In this document: piece by piece, positions 1 through 10,545 of the stretch
How the letters are laid out: the number at the start of each line of letters is the position of its first letter
Numbering within the stretch: position 1 is the stretch's first letter
Origin: Metamycoplasma equirhinis
GTDB lineage: Bacteria > Bacillota_I > Bacilli_A > Mycoplasmatales > Metamycoplasmataceae
Direction: 5' to 3'
Assembly (NCBI RefSeq): GCF_006385185.1
Contig: NZ_VFIX01000002.1
Location: 1 to 64,000, forward strand
DNA: 64,000 nucleotides
Made by a program: the position numbers and the translations under genes
The notes under the pieces: model-generated
Databases searched by the model: none
Told to the model about the DNA's origin: nothing
The model's input: only the letters and a program-made list of their open reading frames with translations

Positions 1-125
1 GGGAAGCCCCCTCAAAGATGAGTATTCCCTTTAAATTCCTTATAGACTATGAGGTTGATAGGCTGGAGGTGTAAGTGCAGCAATGCATTCAGCTGACCAG
101 TACTAATAAATTGAACGGTTTAATA
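1..125 (+). rRNA. rrl: 23S ribosomal RNA, 3' end (partial)
   Basis: The first ~120 bases match the conserved 3' terminus of bacterial 23S rRNA: the domain VI segment containing GTAAGTGCAGCAATGCATTC and AGCTGACCAGTACTAATA. The gene starts upstream of the window. The 3' boundary is estimated from the position of the terminal helix in other bacteria and may be off by a few bases. No 5S gene follows. A hairpin terminator lies about 60 bases downstream, and the only 5S gene in view is 14 kb away on the other strand. Confidence 0.93.
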
Positions 126-180
126 GTAAATTCTATAGTGATTTATCTAAAATTGCGATATTCAGTTTTCAGGGAACAAA

Positions 181-214
181 ATTTATTAGGCGCAATGCCT
201 AATTTTTATTTCCC
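181..214 (+). terminator. Rho-independent terminator of the 23S operon
   Basis: Stem TTAGGC/GCCTAA with a short loop, followed by TTTTTATTT, about 60 bases after the 23S end. It closes the rRNA transcript before a 5S gene could follow. Confidence 0.75.
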
Positions 215-250
215 AATTTTTAAAAATTAAGATAAAGTTAGTAATTAACT

Positions 251-256
251 TATAAT
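251..256 (+). promoter_or_regulatory. -10 box for the aminopeptidase/t6A gene cluster
   Basis: A perfect TATAAT lies 65 bases upstream of the ATG at 322. A GAAAGG ribosome-binding site sits at 307-312, so this gene has a normal leader. Confidence 0.55.
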
Positions 257-321
257 TTATTTATTCTTAAATTAAAAAGTATTTTTAATTCTATTAAAGA
301 ATTAATGAAAGGCAAAATATT

Positions 322-1407
322 ATGGCTAATAATTTGGAATTTAAAAAAAGATTAATAAAATATATGGAAATTGAGGCAATGTCACGTTATGAAGAGCCGG
401 TGGCACAAGAATTAATTAATTCAATAACTAATAAAAATTTTGAAATAATAAGAGATAATTTTGGATCAGTAATTTTTCATAAACAAGTAAGAAGCAAAAA
501 TGCTCCTAAAGTGATGATTGCAGCACACATGGATGAAGTTGGATTTATGGTTAGAAACATTGACCCCAAAGGTCAAATTTTATTGTCACCAATGGGTGGA
601 ATATGACCCACTACTGTAATAGGGACAAAAGCTAAATTAGTGACTGATAGTGGAAAAGAATTTTTAGGTCTGTTTGGCCATACAAGTATTCATATTATGC
701 AACCAAAAGAAATTGAAAAGGCAATTACTAATGATGAATTATATGCTGATTTTGGATTTAAAAATTACGAAGATGCAATTAACCAGGGTGCAAGCGTTGG
801 TGATTTAGTATATATGAGTGGTGAAACGATTTTATTTGCAAATGAAGACTTGATTGGTGGCAAAGCTATGGATAATCGTGCAGGTATTACGACACTTGAA
901 TATATTGCTAAATCAATTGAAAATTTAGAAATAGATATTGATTTATATTTAGTTGGTACCGTTCAAGAAGAAGTTGGCACAAGAGGAGCAAGAACTAGCG
1001 TTTCAATAATTGATCCTGATGTAGCTATTGCATTAGATACATGCGCTTCACACGATACTATTGGAACAATTGCGGGTAACACGGCCTTATTTAAAGGTGC
1101 CGCTTTAAGAGTCAAAGATAAAGGAACATTAATGGATCCTAAACTTATTAAATTTTTTCAAAATATAGCGCAAAAAAATAATATTCGAGCATATAAATTT
1201 GTTGCAATGGGTGGCGGCACAGATGCACATGAAATGCAATATGCAAAGGGTGGAGCAGCTACATTAACTATTTCATTACCACAAAGATATTTACATAGTC
1301 CAATCGGAGTTTGCGCAATAAGTGACTTAGTTGCTGCTGGAAATTTGATTATTGAATTTATTAAATGTTTTAATAAACAAGAATGGGAAAACATTAAATA
1401 TAAATAA
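322..1407 (+). CDS. M42 family metallo-aminopeptidase (glutamyl aminopeptidase/FrvX-type)
   Basis: 361-aa cytosolic zinc or cobalt aminopeptidase that trims peptides for amino-acid supply. All M42 signatures are present in order: AAHMDEVGFM (metal His near residue 69), GGKAMDNRAG (bridging Asp), VQEEVGTRG (catalytic Glu and metal Glu), ALDTCASHD (metal Asp) and GGGTDAHEMQ (metal His). One in-frame TGA at 604-606 is read as Trp. The ATG at 322 has a GAAAGG site 10 bases upstream. The length fits the family (about 340-360 aa). It is followed 13 bases later by tsaE, so the two are probably cotranscribed. The exact substrate preference cannot be told from sequence. Confidence 0.93.
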
Positions 1408-1420
1408 AAGAGGTTTAAAA

Positions 1421-1819
1421 ATGTTAACTAAAAAATTCTGTTTTGTAAACGGCGAAAAATTAGATAAATTAATCGATTATATTTTAAACATTAAAAATTT
1501 AGAGGCAATTTTATTAACTGGAGAATTAGGCGCTGGTAAAACTACGCTAACATCACAAATAGCAAAAAAATTAGGTGAAACCAAAGCGATTATTTCGCCA
1601 ACATTTAATACAATTATAGTTTATGATAAATTAGTTCATATTGATGCTTATAAATTGAAAGGCGATTTGTTTGCATATGAAGATTATTTTGAAAATAAAT
1701 TAGTAATAATTGAGTGAGCTAATAACGTTAAAACCAATTTTAGAAAATTTCTCGAAATAAACGTTACTCTAGATTTAAAAGGCAACCATATTTTCGAAAT
1801 AATGAAAGAAGTATATTAG
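1421..1819 (+). CDS. tsaE: tRNA t6A biosynthesis ATPase TsaE
   Basis: 132-aa P-loop ATPase that supports the TsaBD complex in making N6-threonylcarbamoyladenosine at position 37 of ANN-decoding tRNAs. Walker A GELGAGKTT is at residues 34-42. The family features SPTF and VHIDAYKL follow, and the EWAN segment near the C-terminal third contains a TGA (1715-1717) read as Trp, matching the EW motif of TsaE. The start at 1421 is chosen over an upstream in-frame codon at 1352 because it has an AGAGG site and does not run into the preceding gene. Two bases separate it from tsaB. Confidence 0.93.
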
Positions 1820-1821
1820 AA

Positions 1822-2370
1822 ATGGAATTATTTGTTGAAACTTCACTATCTGATTTATATCTAGCAATAATTAAAAACAACAAAATTATCGATAAAATTT
1901 GTGAAAAAGATTTAGTTAAGAAAACCGATGAGTTTTATTTGAAGTTAAATTTATTGTTTGAAAGAAATAAAATTGATATAGATTCAATTAATGAAATCTA
2001 TATTACTTTAGGTCCAGGCAGTTTTTCTGGAGCTAGAATTGGACTTTTATTTGCTAGAACTATCTGTCAAATTTCAAATAAAAAATTATTTATTGTTCCA
2101 ACTTATAAATTATTTGAGATGCAAAAAAAAATATTGAAACAAGATTTCAATCAAATTAAAATTAAAGCAAATAAATACAATAATTATTTAATAAAATTAA
2201 ATTCAAATTTTAGTTGTGAATTAGTAGAAAACAATAATGATTTTGATAAATTTGACTATCAATTATTTGAAAAAAAATTGCCTAAATATAAGAATATTTT
2301 TACGCAATGTCTTGATGTTAATGAAGTAGAGTTGCTTTATTTACATGAACCACAAATAGGAGGCAAATAA
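1822..2370 (+). CDS. tsaB: tRNA t6A biosynthesis protein TsaB
   Basis: 182-aa ASKHA-fold partner of TsaD. The N-terminal half holds the diagnostic GPGSFSGARIG motif (family GPGSFTGxRxG) at about residues 65-75, preceded by the short-beta start typical of TsaB. The C-terminal half is lysine/asparagine-rich and poorly conserved, which is common for mycoplasma TsaB; the protein is shorter than the ~230-aa E. coli version. Its stop overlaps the tsaD start (TAATG), which argues for translational coupling and equimolar production of TsaB and TsaD. Confidence 0.9.
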   Translation: MELFVETSLSDLYLAIIKNNKIIDKICEKDLVKKTDEFYLKLNLLFERNKIDIDSINEIYITLGPGSFSGARIGLLFARTICQISNKKLFIVPTYKLFEMQKKILKQDFNQIKIKANKYNNYLIKLNSNFSCELVENNNDFDKFDYQLFEKKLPKYKNIFTQCLDVNEVELLYLHEPQIGGK

Positions 2371-3299
2371 TGCTAATATTTGCTATTGAAAGTTCACATG
2401 ATGATACTTCATTTGCCTTATTAGAAAATAATAAAGCATTATGAATGAAGACAATTACACAAATTGAAATTCACAAACAATATGGTGGAACAGTGCCAGA
2501 AATTGCTTCGCGATTGCATGTAAAAAATATCGGTATTTTAATTCGAGATTTGCTTAAGGAAATTGATATAACAAAAATCGATTTAATAGCATACACAAAG
2601 GAACCAGGACTTATTGGCTCACTTCATGTTGGACATATGGTTGCAAATGCTATTGCTTTACAGTTAAAAAAACCAATATTACCGTTAAATCATCTTCAAG
2701 GTCACTTTTATTCTGCATTTATTGAAAGGGAAGTCGAATATCCTGCACTCGGTTTACTAGTTTCCGGAGGTCATTCTCAGTTAATGCTTTATAAGACCAA
2801 AGACGAATATGAAATTATTGGCGAAACACAAGATGATGCAGTTGGCGAAGTATATGATAAAATTGCCAGAAAATTTGAATTAGGATTTCCTGGTGGTCCA
2901 CTAATAGACAAAATTTGGCAACAAAATTGTAATATTTATATTGACACTTTTACAATTCCCCAAACACAAAACGAGTTCAATTTTTCATTCAGCGGATTAA
3001 AAACGCATGTTATAAATTTATACAATAATAAAATAAATCGAAAAGAAAAAATTAACATTAAAGAATATGCTACCAAATTTCAAAATACAATAGTTCAATA
3101 CTTAAAAAATCATATGCAAAAAGCAATTGAAATTTATAAACCTAAGTGTATAGCTTTAGTAGGCGGTGTGAGTGCTAATTTTGCTATAAGGGAAATGATG
3201 CTTACATTACATGATAAAGTTTATTTACCTGAATTAAAATATTCAACTGATAACGCAATGATGATCGCTAGATTAGCTTATGAAAAGACTAGAAAATAA
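2370..3299 (+). CDS. tsaD: tRNA N6-adenosine threonylcarbamoyltransferase TsaD
   Basis: 309-aa catalytic subunit that transfers threonylcarbamoyl from TC-AMP to A37 of tRNA. The start ATG overlaps the tsaB stop and gives the expected IESSHDDTSFA N-terminus. The metal-binding HLQGH motif, SGGHSQL and AVGEVYDKIARK with FPGGP are all present, and GGVSAN plus STDNAMMIA close the C-terminal half. One TGA (2442-2444) is read as Trp. With tsaB, tsaE (upstream) and tsaC (11006-11473, other strand), the window holds the complete bacterial t6A gene set. A terminator hairpin begins inside the last codons. Confidence 0.95.
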
Positions 3300-3319
3300 G
3301 GTTTTATAGCCTTATTTTT
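3293..3319 (+). terminator. Terminator overlapping the tsaD stop codon
   Basis: Nine-base perfect stem AAAATAAGG/CCTTATTTT with an 8-base loop and a short T run. The left arm includes the last codon and stop of tsaD. The -10 box of engB starts two bases after it. Confidence 0.75.
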
Positions 3320-3320
3320 G

Positions 3321-3326
3321 TATAAT
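3321..3326 (+). promoter_or_regulatory. -10 box of engB (leaderless arrangement)
   Basis: Perfect TATAAT followed by 7 bases and then the engB ATG. Transcription starting about 7 bases after the -10 box would begin at or next to the start codon. No Shine-Dalgarno site is possible. Confidence 0.6.
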
Positions 3327-3333
3327 TTTTTAC

Positions 3334-3888
3334 ATGTGAAAATATTTAAAAAGTACTTCAAATGAAAATAGCTGGAAGGAATTTGAAAATGAAAATCAAA
3401 TGATTTTTTGAGGTCGCTCTAATGTTGGGAAATCAAGTTTAATTAATTCATTAGCTAAACAAAAAATCGCCAAAACTTCTTCTACGCCGGGAAGAACCAA
3501 ATTAATAAATTATTTTCTTTCTGATAGTAATAAATTAGTTATTGATTTGCCAGGCTATGGTTATGCCGCAATAAGCAAAAAAGAACAAGAAAAAATTGCT
3601 AGAATAATCGATTTCTTTTTTAGAAATAGCAAGGCTCAAAAAACTGTTTGTGTCTTAATTGATTGTAAAGTTGGTTTTATGGCAATAGATATAGAAATGA
3701 TTAATTATTTATACTCTTTAAATATTAAAATAGATGTTTTTATTACAAAAATTGATAAAGCAAATCAATCACAAAAATACAAAGTAAAAAAACAAGCACT
3801 AGAATTAAATCCAGAGATTAATATTTTTATGGTTTCTTCAATTAAAGCGCAAGGCATCGAAGATATCATAGAATTTTATTCATTATAA
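3334..3888 (+). CDS. engB: Ribosome-biogenesis GTPase EngB (YihA/YsxC)
   Basis: 184-aa small TrmE-Era-type GTPase needed for assembly of the 50S subunit. G1 is GRSNVGKSS (residues 27-35), G2 lies in SSTPGRTK, G3 is DLPGYGYA (about residue 71) and G4 is TKID. The ATG at 3334 gives MWKYLK...; its second codon is TGA read as Trp, and a further TGA precedes the G1 loop, so a standard-code reading would miss the N-terminal third. The length fits the family (about 190 aa). It stands alone between a terminator and the gdpP promoter, and its -10 box is only 7 bases upstream, suggesting a leaderless mRNA. Confidence 0.93.
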
Positions 3889-3920
3889 TAAGTGGCTAAA
3901 CAAAAGGTCGTTTTTTATAT

Positions 3921-3926
3921 TATAAT
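3921..3926 (+). promoter_or_regulatory. -10 box of the gdpP-rplI-dnaB operon
   Basis: TATAAT 9 bases upstream of the gdpP ATG at 3936. The leader, if any, is only about 2-3 bases, too short for a ribosome-binding site. Confidence 0.55.
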
Positions 3927-3935
3927 TTATATATT

Positions 3936-5915
3936 ATGCAAAAAAAAGATAAGTTTAAATTACGAATAATTCTTGAGGTTATATTTTTATTTATATTACC
4001 TTCAATTTTATTTTATACATTGATTTTATTGCCACAGATTCCAATAAAAAATTCGATTAGATTAACTCTATCAATCGTATTCATGGTTTATATAATTTGT
4101 TTAGGCATTTATTCATGAATTTCGTTAAACTCATATTTAAAGAAAGTTACTATTGCTAGAAATTCACTAAATTTTTATATTCAAAGAGAAATTGGACAAT
4201 ATGGTGTAGGAGCAATTAGCTTTCTTGATACAGGAAAAATAGTTTGAATGTCTTCCTTTGTTGAGTCACGTTTTACAACAAATATTTTAGGCAAAAACAT
4301 TAAAGAAGTTTTTGGCATCAATGAATGAAATAATAACAATTTAGAATTTAATTTTAAAAAAGAACATTATGAATATGAAACTCATATTTCTTTTGAACAT
4401 AATTTAGTACTTATTAAAGATATTTCAATTCAAGTTAATCTGCTAAACGATTATAAAAGACAAAGATGCGTTTTTGGTGAATTGAGTATTGATAATATGA
4501 ATATTTATCAAGCAACATTATCTCAAGAGGAAATTTTTAAATTATATGCTGTTGTTATTAATAGATTAGATGACTTATCCAAAAAAACAAACATTATTTA
4601 TCGTCAATACGAAAACGGTCGTTTCTTTTTAATTCTAAATCAAGAAATTTTAGAACAATTAGAAACTAGAAGATTTCACGATTTTGAATTGCTTAAAAAC
4701 AAACAAATTATTAAAGGTGTTAATATCACAGTTTCAATTGGTTTTTCATATGGTTTATATAAATTTAGTGTTTTAGAGCAATTAGCAAAAGAAGCACTAA
4801 TTCAATCACAGGCACGTGGTGGCGATCAAATTACGGTTATGACACAAAATGAAAAACCTCGTCATTATGGATCTAGTTCAGAAATCGAAATTAACTTATC
4901 GAGAACAAATGTTAACTATTTAGCTAAAAACTTGATTGCAAAATTAAAATCAAATCGAATTAGAAAAGTTATTGTCTATGGCCACAAAGATGCTGATTTA
5001 GATGCGCTGGGCTCAGCATATGGAATATATTCGCTTGCAAAATCATATGGAAAAGAAGCATATATTCAAAATAAAACATTTGACCAAACAACCAAAATTG
5101 CTATGAAAGGAATCGTTAAAGGAGAAAAAAATATACTATTTATTTCGCCTAAGGAAGCAACAAATCTTAATGACGGTTCAACATTGGTTGTTTTATGCGA
5201 TACTTCTGATGAAATGAGAATAGAAAATTCCAATGCATTTTTAAATATCATTAAGGAAAATATATTTGTAATTGACCACCACCGAATTGCGCGAAATCCT
5301 TCTTATGCAATTCATGAAAATTCATATGTTGACTCTTCTGCTTCATCGGCTTCAGAAATTGTTACCGAAATTATTGCAATAACCAACAATAAGGACAGAA
5401 TAAATTCTAAAGTTGCTCAAGCATTATTAGATGGAATTTATTTAGATACAAATAATTTTCAAAAACAAACAACATCCAAAACTTTTGCAGCTGCTTCGAT
5501 ATTACAAGAATGAGGCGCTAAAATTAATTTATCAGTTAATGCTTTAAAAATGAATGAAGAAATGTTTGAATGCGTTCAAAAATTAACGGAAACAATTTCA
5601 GAGGTAACTGATGGTTATTATCTAGCATATCAAGATATGGAAGTTCCAATTGATATTATTTCAATTGCAGCAAATGAAATTCTTCGTGTTAATGGCAGAA
5701 AGGCTGCTTTTGTTGTTGCTAAACTCCCAAACAGCAAAAAGTATAAATTATCAGCACGTGGAGTAGAAACTAATGTTCAAAGAATAGCTGAATTAGTTGG
5801 TGGAGGTGGTCACTTTAATACAGCTGCCGCCGAAACAGAAGAATCTTTAGACACATTTATTGGAAATATTAAACAAGCGATTGTGAGTGTAAAAAATGAA
5901 AGTAATATTAATTAA
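3936..5915 (+). CDS. gdpP: Cyclic-di-AMP phosphodiesterase GdpP
   Basis: 659-aa membrane enzyme that hydrolyses c-di-AMP to pApA. Two N-terminal membrane segments lie within residues ~10-65. A PAS-like region and a degenerate GGDEF domain follow. Next come a DHH domain with HKDADLDALGS (about residues 350-360) and IDHH (about 446-449), and a DHHA1 domain with VGGGGHFNTAAAE. Several TGA codons (4118, 4248, 4326, 5513) are read as Trp. Length and gene order (gdpP-rplI-dnaB) match Bacillus. Its 3' end overlaps rplI by 20 bases. In Firmicutes c-di-AMP controls potassium transport, so KtrAB elsewhere in this window is a plausible target. Confidence 0.92.
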
Positions 5916-6333
5916 ACAATACGAAAAACATAAAGTAAATGAAATTATTGAGGTAAGTGACGGTTTTGCTAAAAACTATTTAATCAAAAATGGCTTCGCC
6001 CAACCTATTAATAAACAAACATTAGCAAATTTAGAAAGAGTCAAAAATAATTTAGCAGAAAATTTAGCTGCCGAAATTGCTGAAGCTCAAAAAATTAAAA
6101 CAGAAATAGAAAAATTAAATCTTATTTTTACTTTAAAATCAAACGGAAATATTGTGCATGGCAATATTACCAACAAAGCAATTGCAAAAGAATTATTGAA
6201 AAACAATATCAAGATTAATGCACATGCATTAAGTAACGAAGTTTATAACACCTTCGGCAACCATAAAATATTTGTAAAATTGCATGATAAAGTAACCGCA
6301 ATATTAGCAATTACTATTATTGAAGAAAAATAA
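5896..6333 (+). CDS. rplI: 50S ribosomal protein L9
   Basis: 145-aa L9. The N-terminal RNA-binding domain is typical: MKVILIKQ at the start, then EVSDGFAKNYLIKNGFA. A central basic helix connects to the C-terminal domain. The start lies inside the last 20 bases of gdpP in another frame, so translation is probably coupled. The order gdpP-rplI-dnaB is conserved across Firmicutes. Nothing unusual is seen in length or motifs. Confidence 0.95.
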   Translation: MKVILIKQYEKHKVNEIIEVSDGFAKNYLIKNGFAQPINKQTLANLERVKNNLAENLAAEIAEAQKIKTEIEKLNLIFTLKSNGNIVHGNITNKAIAKELLKNNIKINAHALSNEVYNTFGNHKIFVKLHDKVTAILAITIIEEK

Positions 6334-6365
6334 AGCACAAAAAACTAAATGCAGGAGGATATAAC

Positions 6366-7823
6366 ATGGCAAAATTAACGGAATTAACCGCCAAGGAAGT
6401 TGCAATTGCAAACAATGAGTCTTCGCTACTAGGTTTAATTATTAATCGCAACGATGCTTATTTAAAAATAAGTGAAACGATTAACTATAAAATGTTTCAC
6501 TTTACTAATAATCAAATTTTATATAAAGCGATTTCAAATGTTTATGCCTCTTCAAATGTTTTTGATGTTGCTAACTTAATTAATTATTTAAGTAGCGAAA
6601 AAATAATTGATCAAGTGGCTGGTTTTGGCTTTTCTTCTATTGATTATATTGGATTTTTAACCCAAAATTCAGGACATATTGATGAGATTCATAAATATGC
6701 CAAAAGCATTATTGAACAATACAAGACTGACGAACTAAACAAACTTTTAGAAAAGAACACTAAACTTATTAATTCTAATAAAGAAAAATTTAATATTAAC
6801 GATTTAATTGCTAAAATTCAAATTAATTTACTTAATTTAGATATATCTGAAATTAATGCTACATATGCCCGAGTCGGTGATGTGGCCGAAAAACTATATT
6901 CAGATATTATGAATAACGAACAAACTTCTACCGGCCTTGGCTTAATGTGAGGTTTCCCCAAAATTGACGAATTAATTTTAGGTTCAAATCCTGGTGACTT
7001 AATTATTTTGGCGGCTCGACCAGCAATGGGGAAAACAGCTTTTGCTTTAAATATCGCCGCTAACGTTGCAAAAGCAAACAAAACTGTATTGTTTTTTTCA
7101 TTAGAAATGTCAACCGAACAATTAGTTCAAAGAATGCTTGCTATTGCTTCATTAACGCCAATTAATTTGTTACGAAAAAAAGAAATTAAAAGTGAGAATG
7201 CAAAATCACTTTATTGAACTGTTGAAGAAATGAAGAAATGAAAAATGTTTTTGTCGGATAAGGCCACATTGACAATTTCAGATATTACCACAATGGCAAA
7301 ACGCTACGCCCAAACTAATAAAATTGATTTAATTGTTGTAGATTACTTGCAACTAATAGCTGATTCAGTACATTCAAATTCAGAAAATAGGCAACAAGAA
7401 GTAGGACGAATTTCTCGTGCTTTAAAGCAATTAGCTCGTTCGTTAGAATGTCCCATTATTTCATTAAGCCAACTAAGTAGAAGTGTTGAAAAACGAGAAG
7501 ATAAAATGCCAATTTTATCTGACTTGCGTGAATCAGGAAATATTGAACAAGATGCTGATGCGGTTGTGTTTTTATATCGTAAAGATTACTATAATAAACA
7601 AAAAACTGATAATAGTCAAATTTCTAATGATTCAAATCAAGGTGGGTCAGAATCCTTAACAAATGTTATTGTTGCAAAAAATCGCCACGGTGCTACTGGT
7701 GTTGTCCAATTACTATTTCAACCTGAATGTAACCGCTTTTTCTATGAACCTGAAATGATTAAAGACAAACAAAATCAAGAAAAGCAAAAATTATTTGTTT
7801 CAAAACAGGAGGAAGGATATTAA
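6366..7823 (+). CDS. dnaB: Replicative DNA helicase DnaB
   Basis: 485-aa hexameric helicase that unwinds DNA at the replication fork (called DnaC in Bacillus). The N-terminal primase-binding domain covers residues ~15-170. The RecA-like domain has Walker [10 protein letters not shown] (about 217-225), FFSLEMS, VVDYLQL (Walker B), SQLSR and [15 protein letters not shown], which carries the arginine-finger region. TGA codons at 6948, 7215, 7233 and 7239 encode Trp. A strong AGGAGG site sits at 6353-6358. No intein interrupts it. Confidence 0.96.
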
Positions 7824-7829
7824 TAGATA

Positions 7830-8930
7830 ATGAAATTACAAAAGCAAAAAAATAATTATATTGAGTTTGATTTAAATCCTCAAAAAATAAATTTATTAAA
7901 CGTCTGGAAAAAGTATCCTAAAAAAGTACTTTGAATGTTTGTTAGTGCATTTTTATATAATATAGCGATTGCCGTATTTTTAAAAAAAGCTGCAACAATC
8001 GCAAGCGGAACATCTTCGCTTGCACAAATAGTAACTTTTTTAGCGCCCTCAACAGCTTCATATTATGGACTATTTTATGTATTAGTTAATTTACCACTGA
8101 TGTTTATTTTTTGACGCAAAAACCCCCGCTTATTTATGATATTAACCTACTATTGAATGTTATTCCAAGTTTTAATTCAATTAATATTCATAAATTACAA
8201 CGGAAATAGTCCAATTGTAAAATTCATAGATTCTGGTCTTTCAATTTATAAACCAAACGGTCCTGGAAGTTATTGGGATCCATTTGGTAGCACAGTGGCT
8301 GGAGCTAATGGTGCAGTGTGAAATCGTGAAACTTGACCCGTTATTGTTTATGCTGCGCTAGGTGGTGTGTGTGAAGGATTTGCCTCAGTTATTGCTTGAA
8401 GGCAAAAAGGTTCAATCGGTGGTACATCTGTAATTTCAAACTATATCGCTTATAAAAATAAAAAACCAGTTGGAAACGTATTTTTAATTGTTGCATTATG
8501 TTTTTCATCAATTTCAACAATAATTGTGGCTTCACTTGAAGCAACCGGAAACATTGCGGGCCGCGAATGACGTAGTGAACAATTTATTGTAAGAATCATG
8601 GGAACATTTATTTATCTATTTATCTTTACAATAATTGTTAATAAATTCTATCCAAAATACAAAAAAGTGAAAATTGATATTTATACAAGAAAGCCAGAGC
8701 TTGTTGCGGAAGCATTCAAAAAATCAGGATATGTTCATTCATTTAACTTATTTGCTGGCGTTGGTGGATTTTCACATATTGAGTTTGGCAAAATTGAAAC
8801 AGTTGCTTTATATCTTGAACGAGACATGATAATAGAGGAAGTTAAAAATGTTGATAAAAACGCCTGAATTACAATTTCAAATATTCACGGAATTGTTGGC
8901 GAATTTGATACCTCATATGTAGAGGTTTAG
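7830..8930 (+). CDS. YitT family membrane protein (first copy)
   Basis: 366-aa integral membrane protein. About five to six hydrophobic segments are followed by a soluble C-terminal DUF2179-type domain with VKIDIYTRKPE, FSHIEFGKIETVALYL and WITISNIHGIVGEFD. This arrangement defines the YitT family, whose molecular function is not established. It needs at least nine TGA-as-Trp codons. It starts 6 bases after dnaB and may be read from the same transcript; a strong terminator follows immediately. A related but longer copy lies just downstream, so the pair is a tandem duplication. Confidence 0.85.
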
Positions 8931-8954
8931 AAATTGCAATTGTTGCAATTTTTT
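8931..8954 (+). terminator. Terminator after the gdpP-rplI-dnaB-yitT cluster
   Basis: Perfect 9-bp stem AAATTGCAA/TTGCAATTT with a 3-base loop and further T residues, starting right after the TAG stop. Confidence 0.8.
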
Positions 8955-9048
8955 AGTATAAAAATTGAAACAGATTTTAAATTAATATTTAAAAATAAAT
9001 GTAAAAAGCATTTTAAAAATGTTATTATTTTATTTACAAGAGGCAACT

Positions 9049-10512
9049 ATGATTAGCAAAAATCCTGACCACGAGCAAAAAACTAATTCTATTCATAAAT
9101 TACTTGGAAACGATGAATATAAAGAATTAAAATACATTGAAAAATTAGCCAAGAAAAGAAATAAAACAGGAATACAAATTGATCCAAAATCTATTAATCC
9201 ATATAATTTAAATTTTTTTAATATTTGAATTAAATTTCCAAAAAAAATGTTTTTTATTTTTGTTTCGGCAATTTTATATAATGTTGGTGTAGCAACATTT
9301 TTAGCAAAAGCAGCCACGGTAGCAACTGGTGTTTCAGCACTTGTACAATCAATAACTTATACAATTACTGTTACCGCGCCATATTTTGCCTATATATACT
9401 TGGCGTTTAATTTACCTCTCATAATAATTTTTTGAAAGAAAAACTCTCGCCTATTTATGCTTTTAACAACTTATTGATTGTTATGACAAGTCGTTTTTCA
9501 ATCATTTTTACTTATTCCTTCAATTAGAGATTTTTTTGATAAGATATCAATTTATTATATTAATTGATATTCGCCTAAATCAGGGTATGGAAATTCTTTA
9601 AAAGCTCTAATTTCTTGAGATGTTTATGGAAATTATGCAGTTAAATATCAAGAATTGTTTAATAATTTGCCTTCTTCAATAATATTTAAAAATCATGACA
9701 CATATTCAATATCAGAAATTCAATCAATTATTCAAGCATATGCAAATAAAACTTCATGAAACTCGCTTAGCTTTGAAAATGTAGCTAATTTATGAGAAGA
9801 AATGAAATCAACTAAACATCCATTAGGCAATTTAGGCGAATATACAATTTTAGAAATTGCACAATTAAGCAAATTTAAACTAGAATTAGCAAATGGATTT
9901 AATAATCCAACATGGCCAATTATAGTATTTACGGTTATTGGTGGGATTGCTGCTGGTTCGGCTGGGGGAATTGCCTGAAAAAACTCAGCAAGTACAGCGG
10001 GTAGCGATTTTATTGTCTATTATGTTTCTAAGATGAAGCAAAAAAGTATTGGCCAAATTTCTACCATAGTTGCATTATGTTTCGCAGGATTTTCAATACT
10101 TTTAATTTCGGCGCTAGAAATAGCTGGAGTACTATCAAATGGTAAACCAATTAATTACGGAGCATTACTGTTAAGAGCTATTTGCACAATTGGATACATT
10201 TTCTTATATAACTCATTACTAGAAATTATTTATCCTAAGTATAAGAAAATTAAAATTGAGATTTATACAAAACGTGCCGATGATGTGATTAGACACTTTA
10301 AAGAAATTAATTATTGACACGCTTATAATATTGATCATTTAACGGCGGGATATACTAATACAGAAACAGTGAAAATTGAAACTTTTGCCTTATATTTAGA
10401 ACAAAATATGATTCGTTACGAAGTTTTAAAAGCAGATCCTGACGCTTGAATTACCGTTACAAAAATTCATAATATTTTTGGCGGACTCGATACTTCAAAA
10501 ATTGAAATTTAA
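9049..10512 (+). CDS. YitT family membrane protein (second copy, with ~90-aa extracellular insertion)
   Basis: 487-aa paralogue of the preceding gene. Shared landmarks are FVSAILYNVGVATFLAKAATVA, PLIIIFWKKNSRLFM, NPTWPIIVF and the C-terminal PKYKKIKIEIYTKRAD with AWITVTKIHNIFGG. It differs by a hydrophilic stretch of roughly 90 extra residues in the loop before the NPTWP segment, predicted to face outward by position between membrane segments. The ATG at 9049 is preferred because AAGAGG precedes it; an in-frame ATG at 9019 lacks a site. Many TGA codons are read as Trp. Confidence 0.82.
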
Positions 10513-10545
10513 AAAAAGCAAGCTTTTATATGTTTGCTTTTTTTT
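10511..10545. terminator. Convergent terminator between yitT2 and rpiB
   Basis: AAAAAAGCAA pairs with TTGCTTTTTT around an ~11-base loop. With A and T tracts on both sides it can act for both converging genes. Confidence 0.75.

Noticed and set aside
604..606. In-frame TGA codons splitting nearly all genes, which look like nonsense mutations or frameshifts
   Set aside because: They fall at conserved Trp positions across dozens of housekeeping proteins, so they are Trp codons under genetic code 4.
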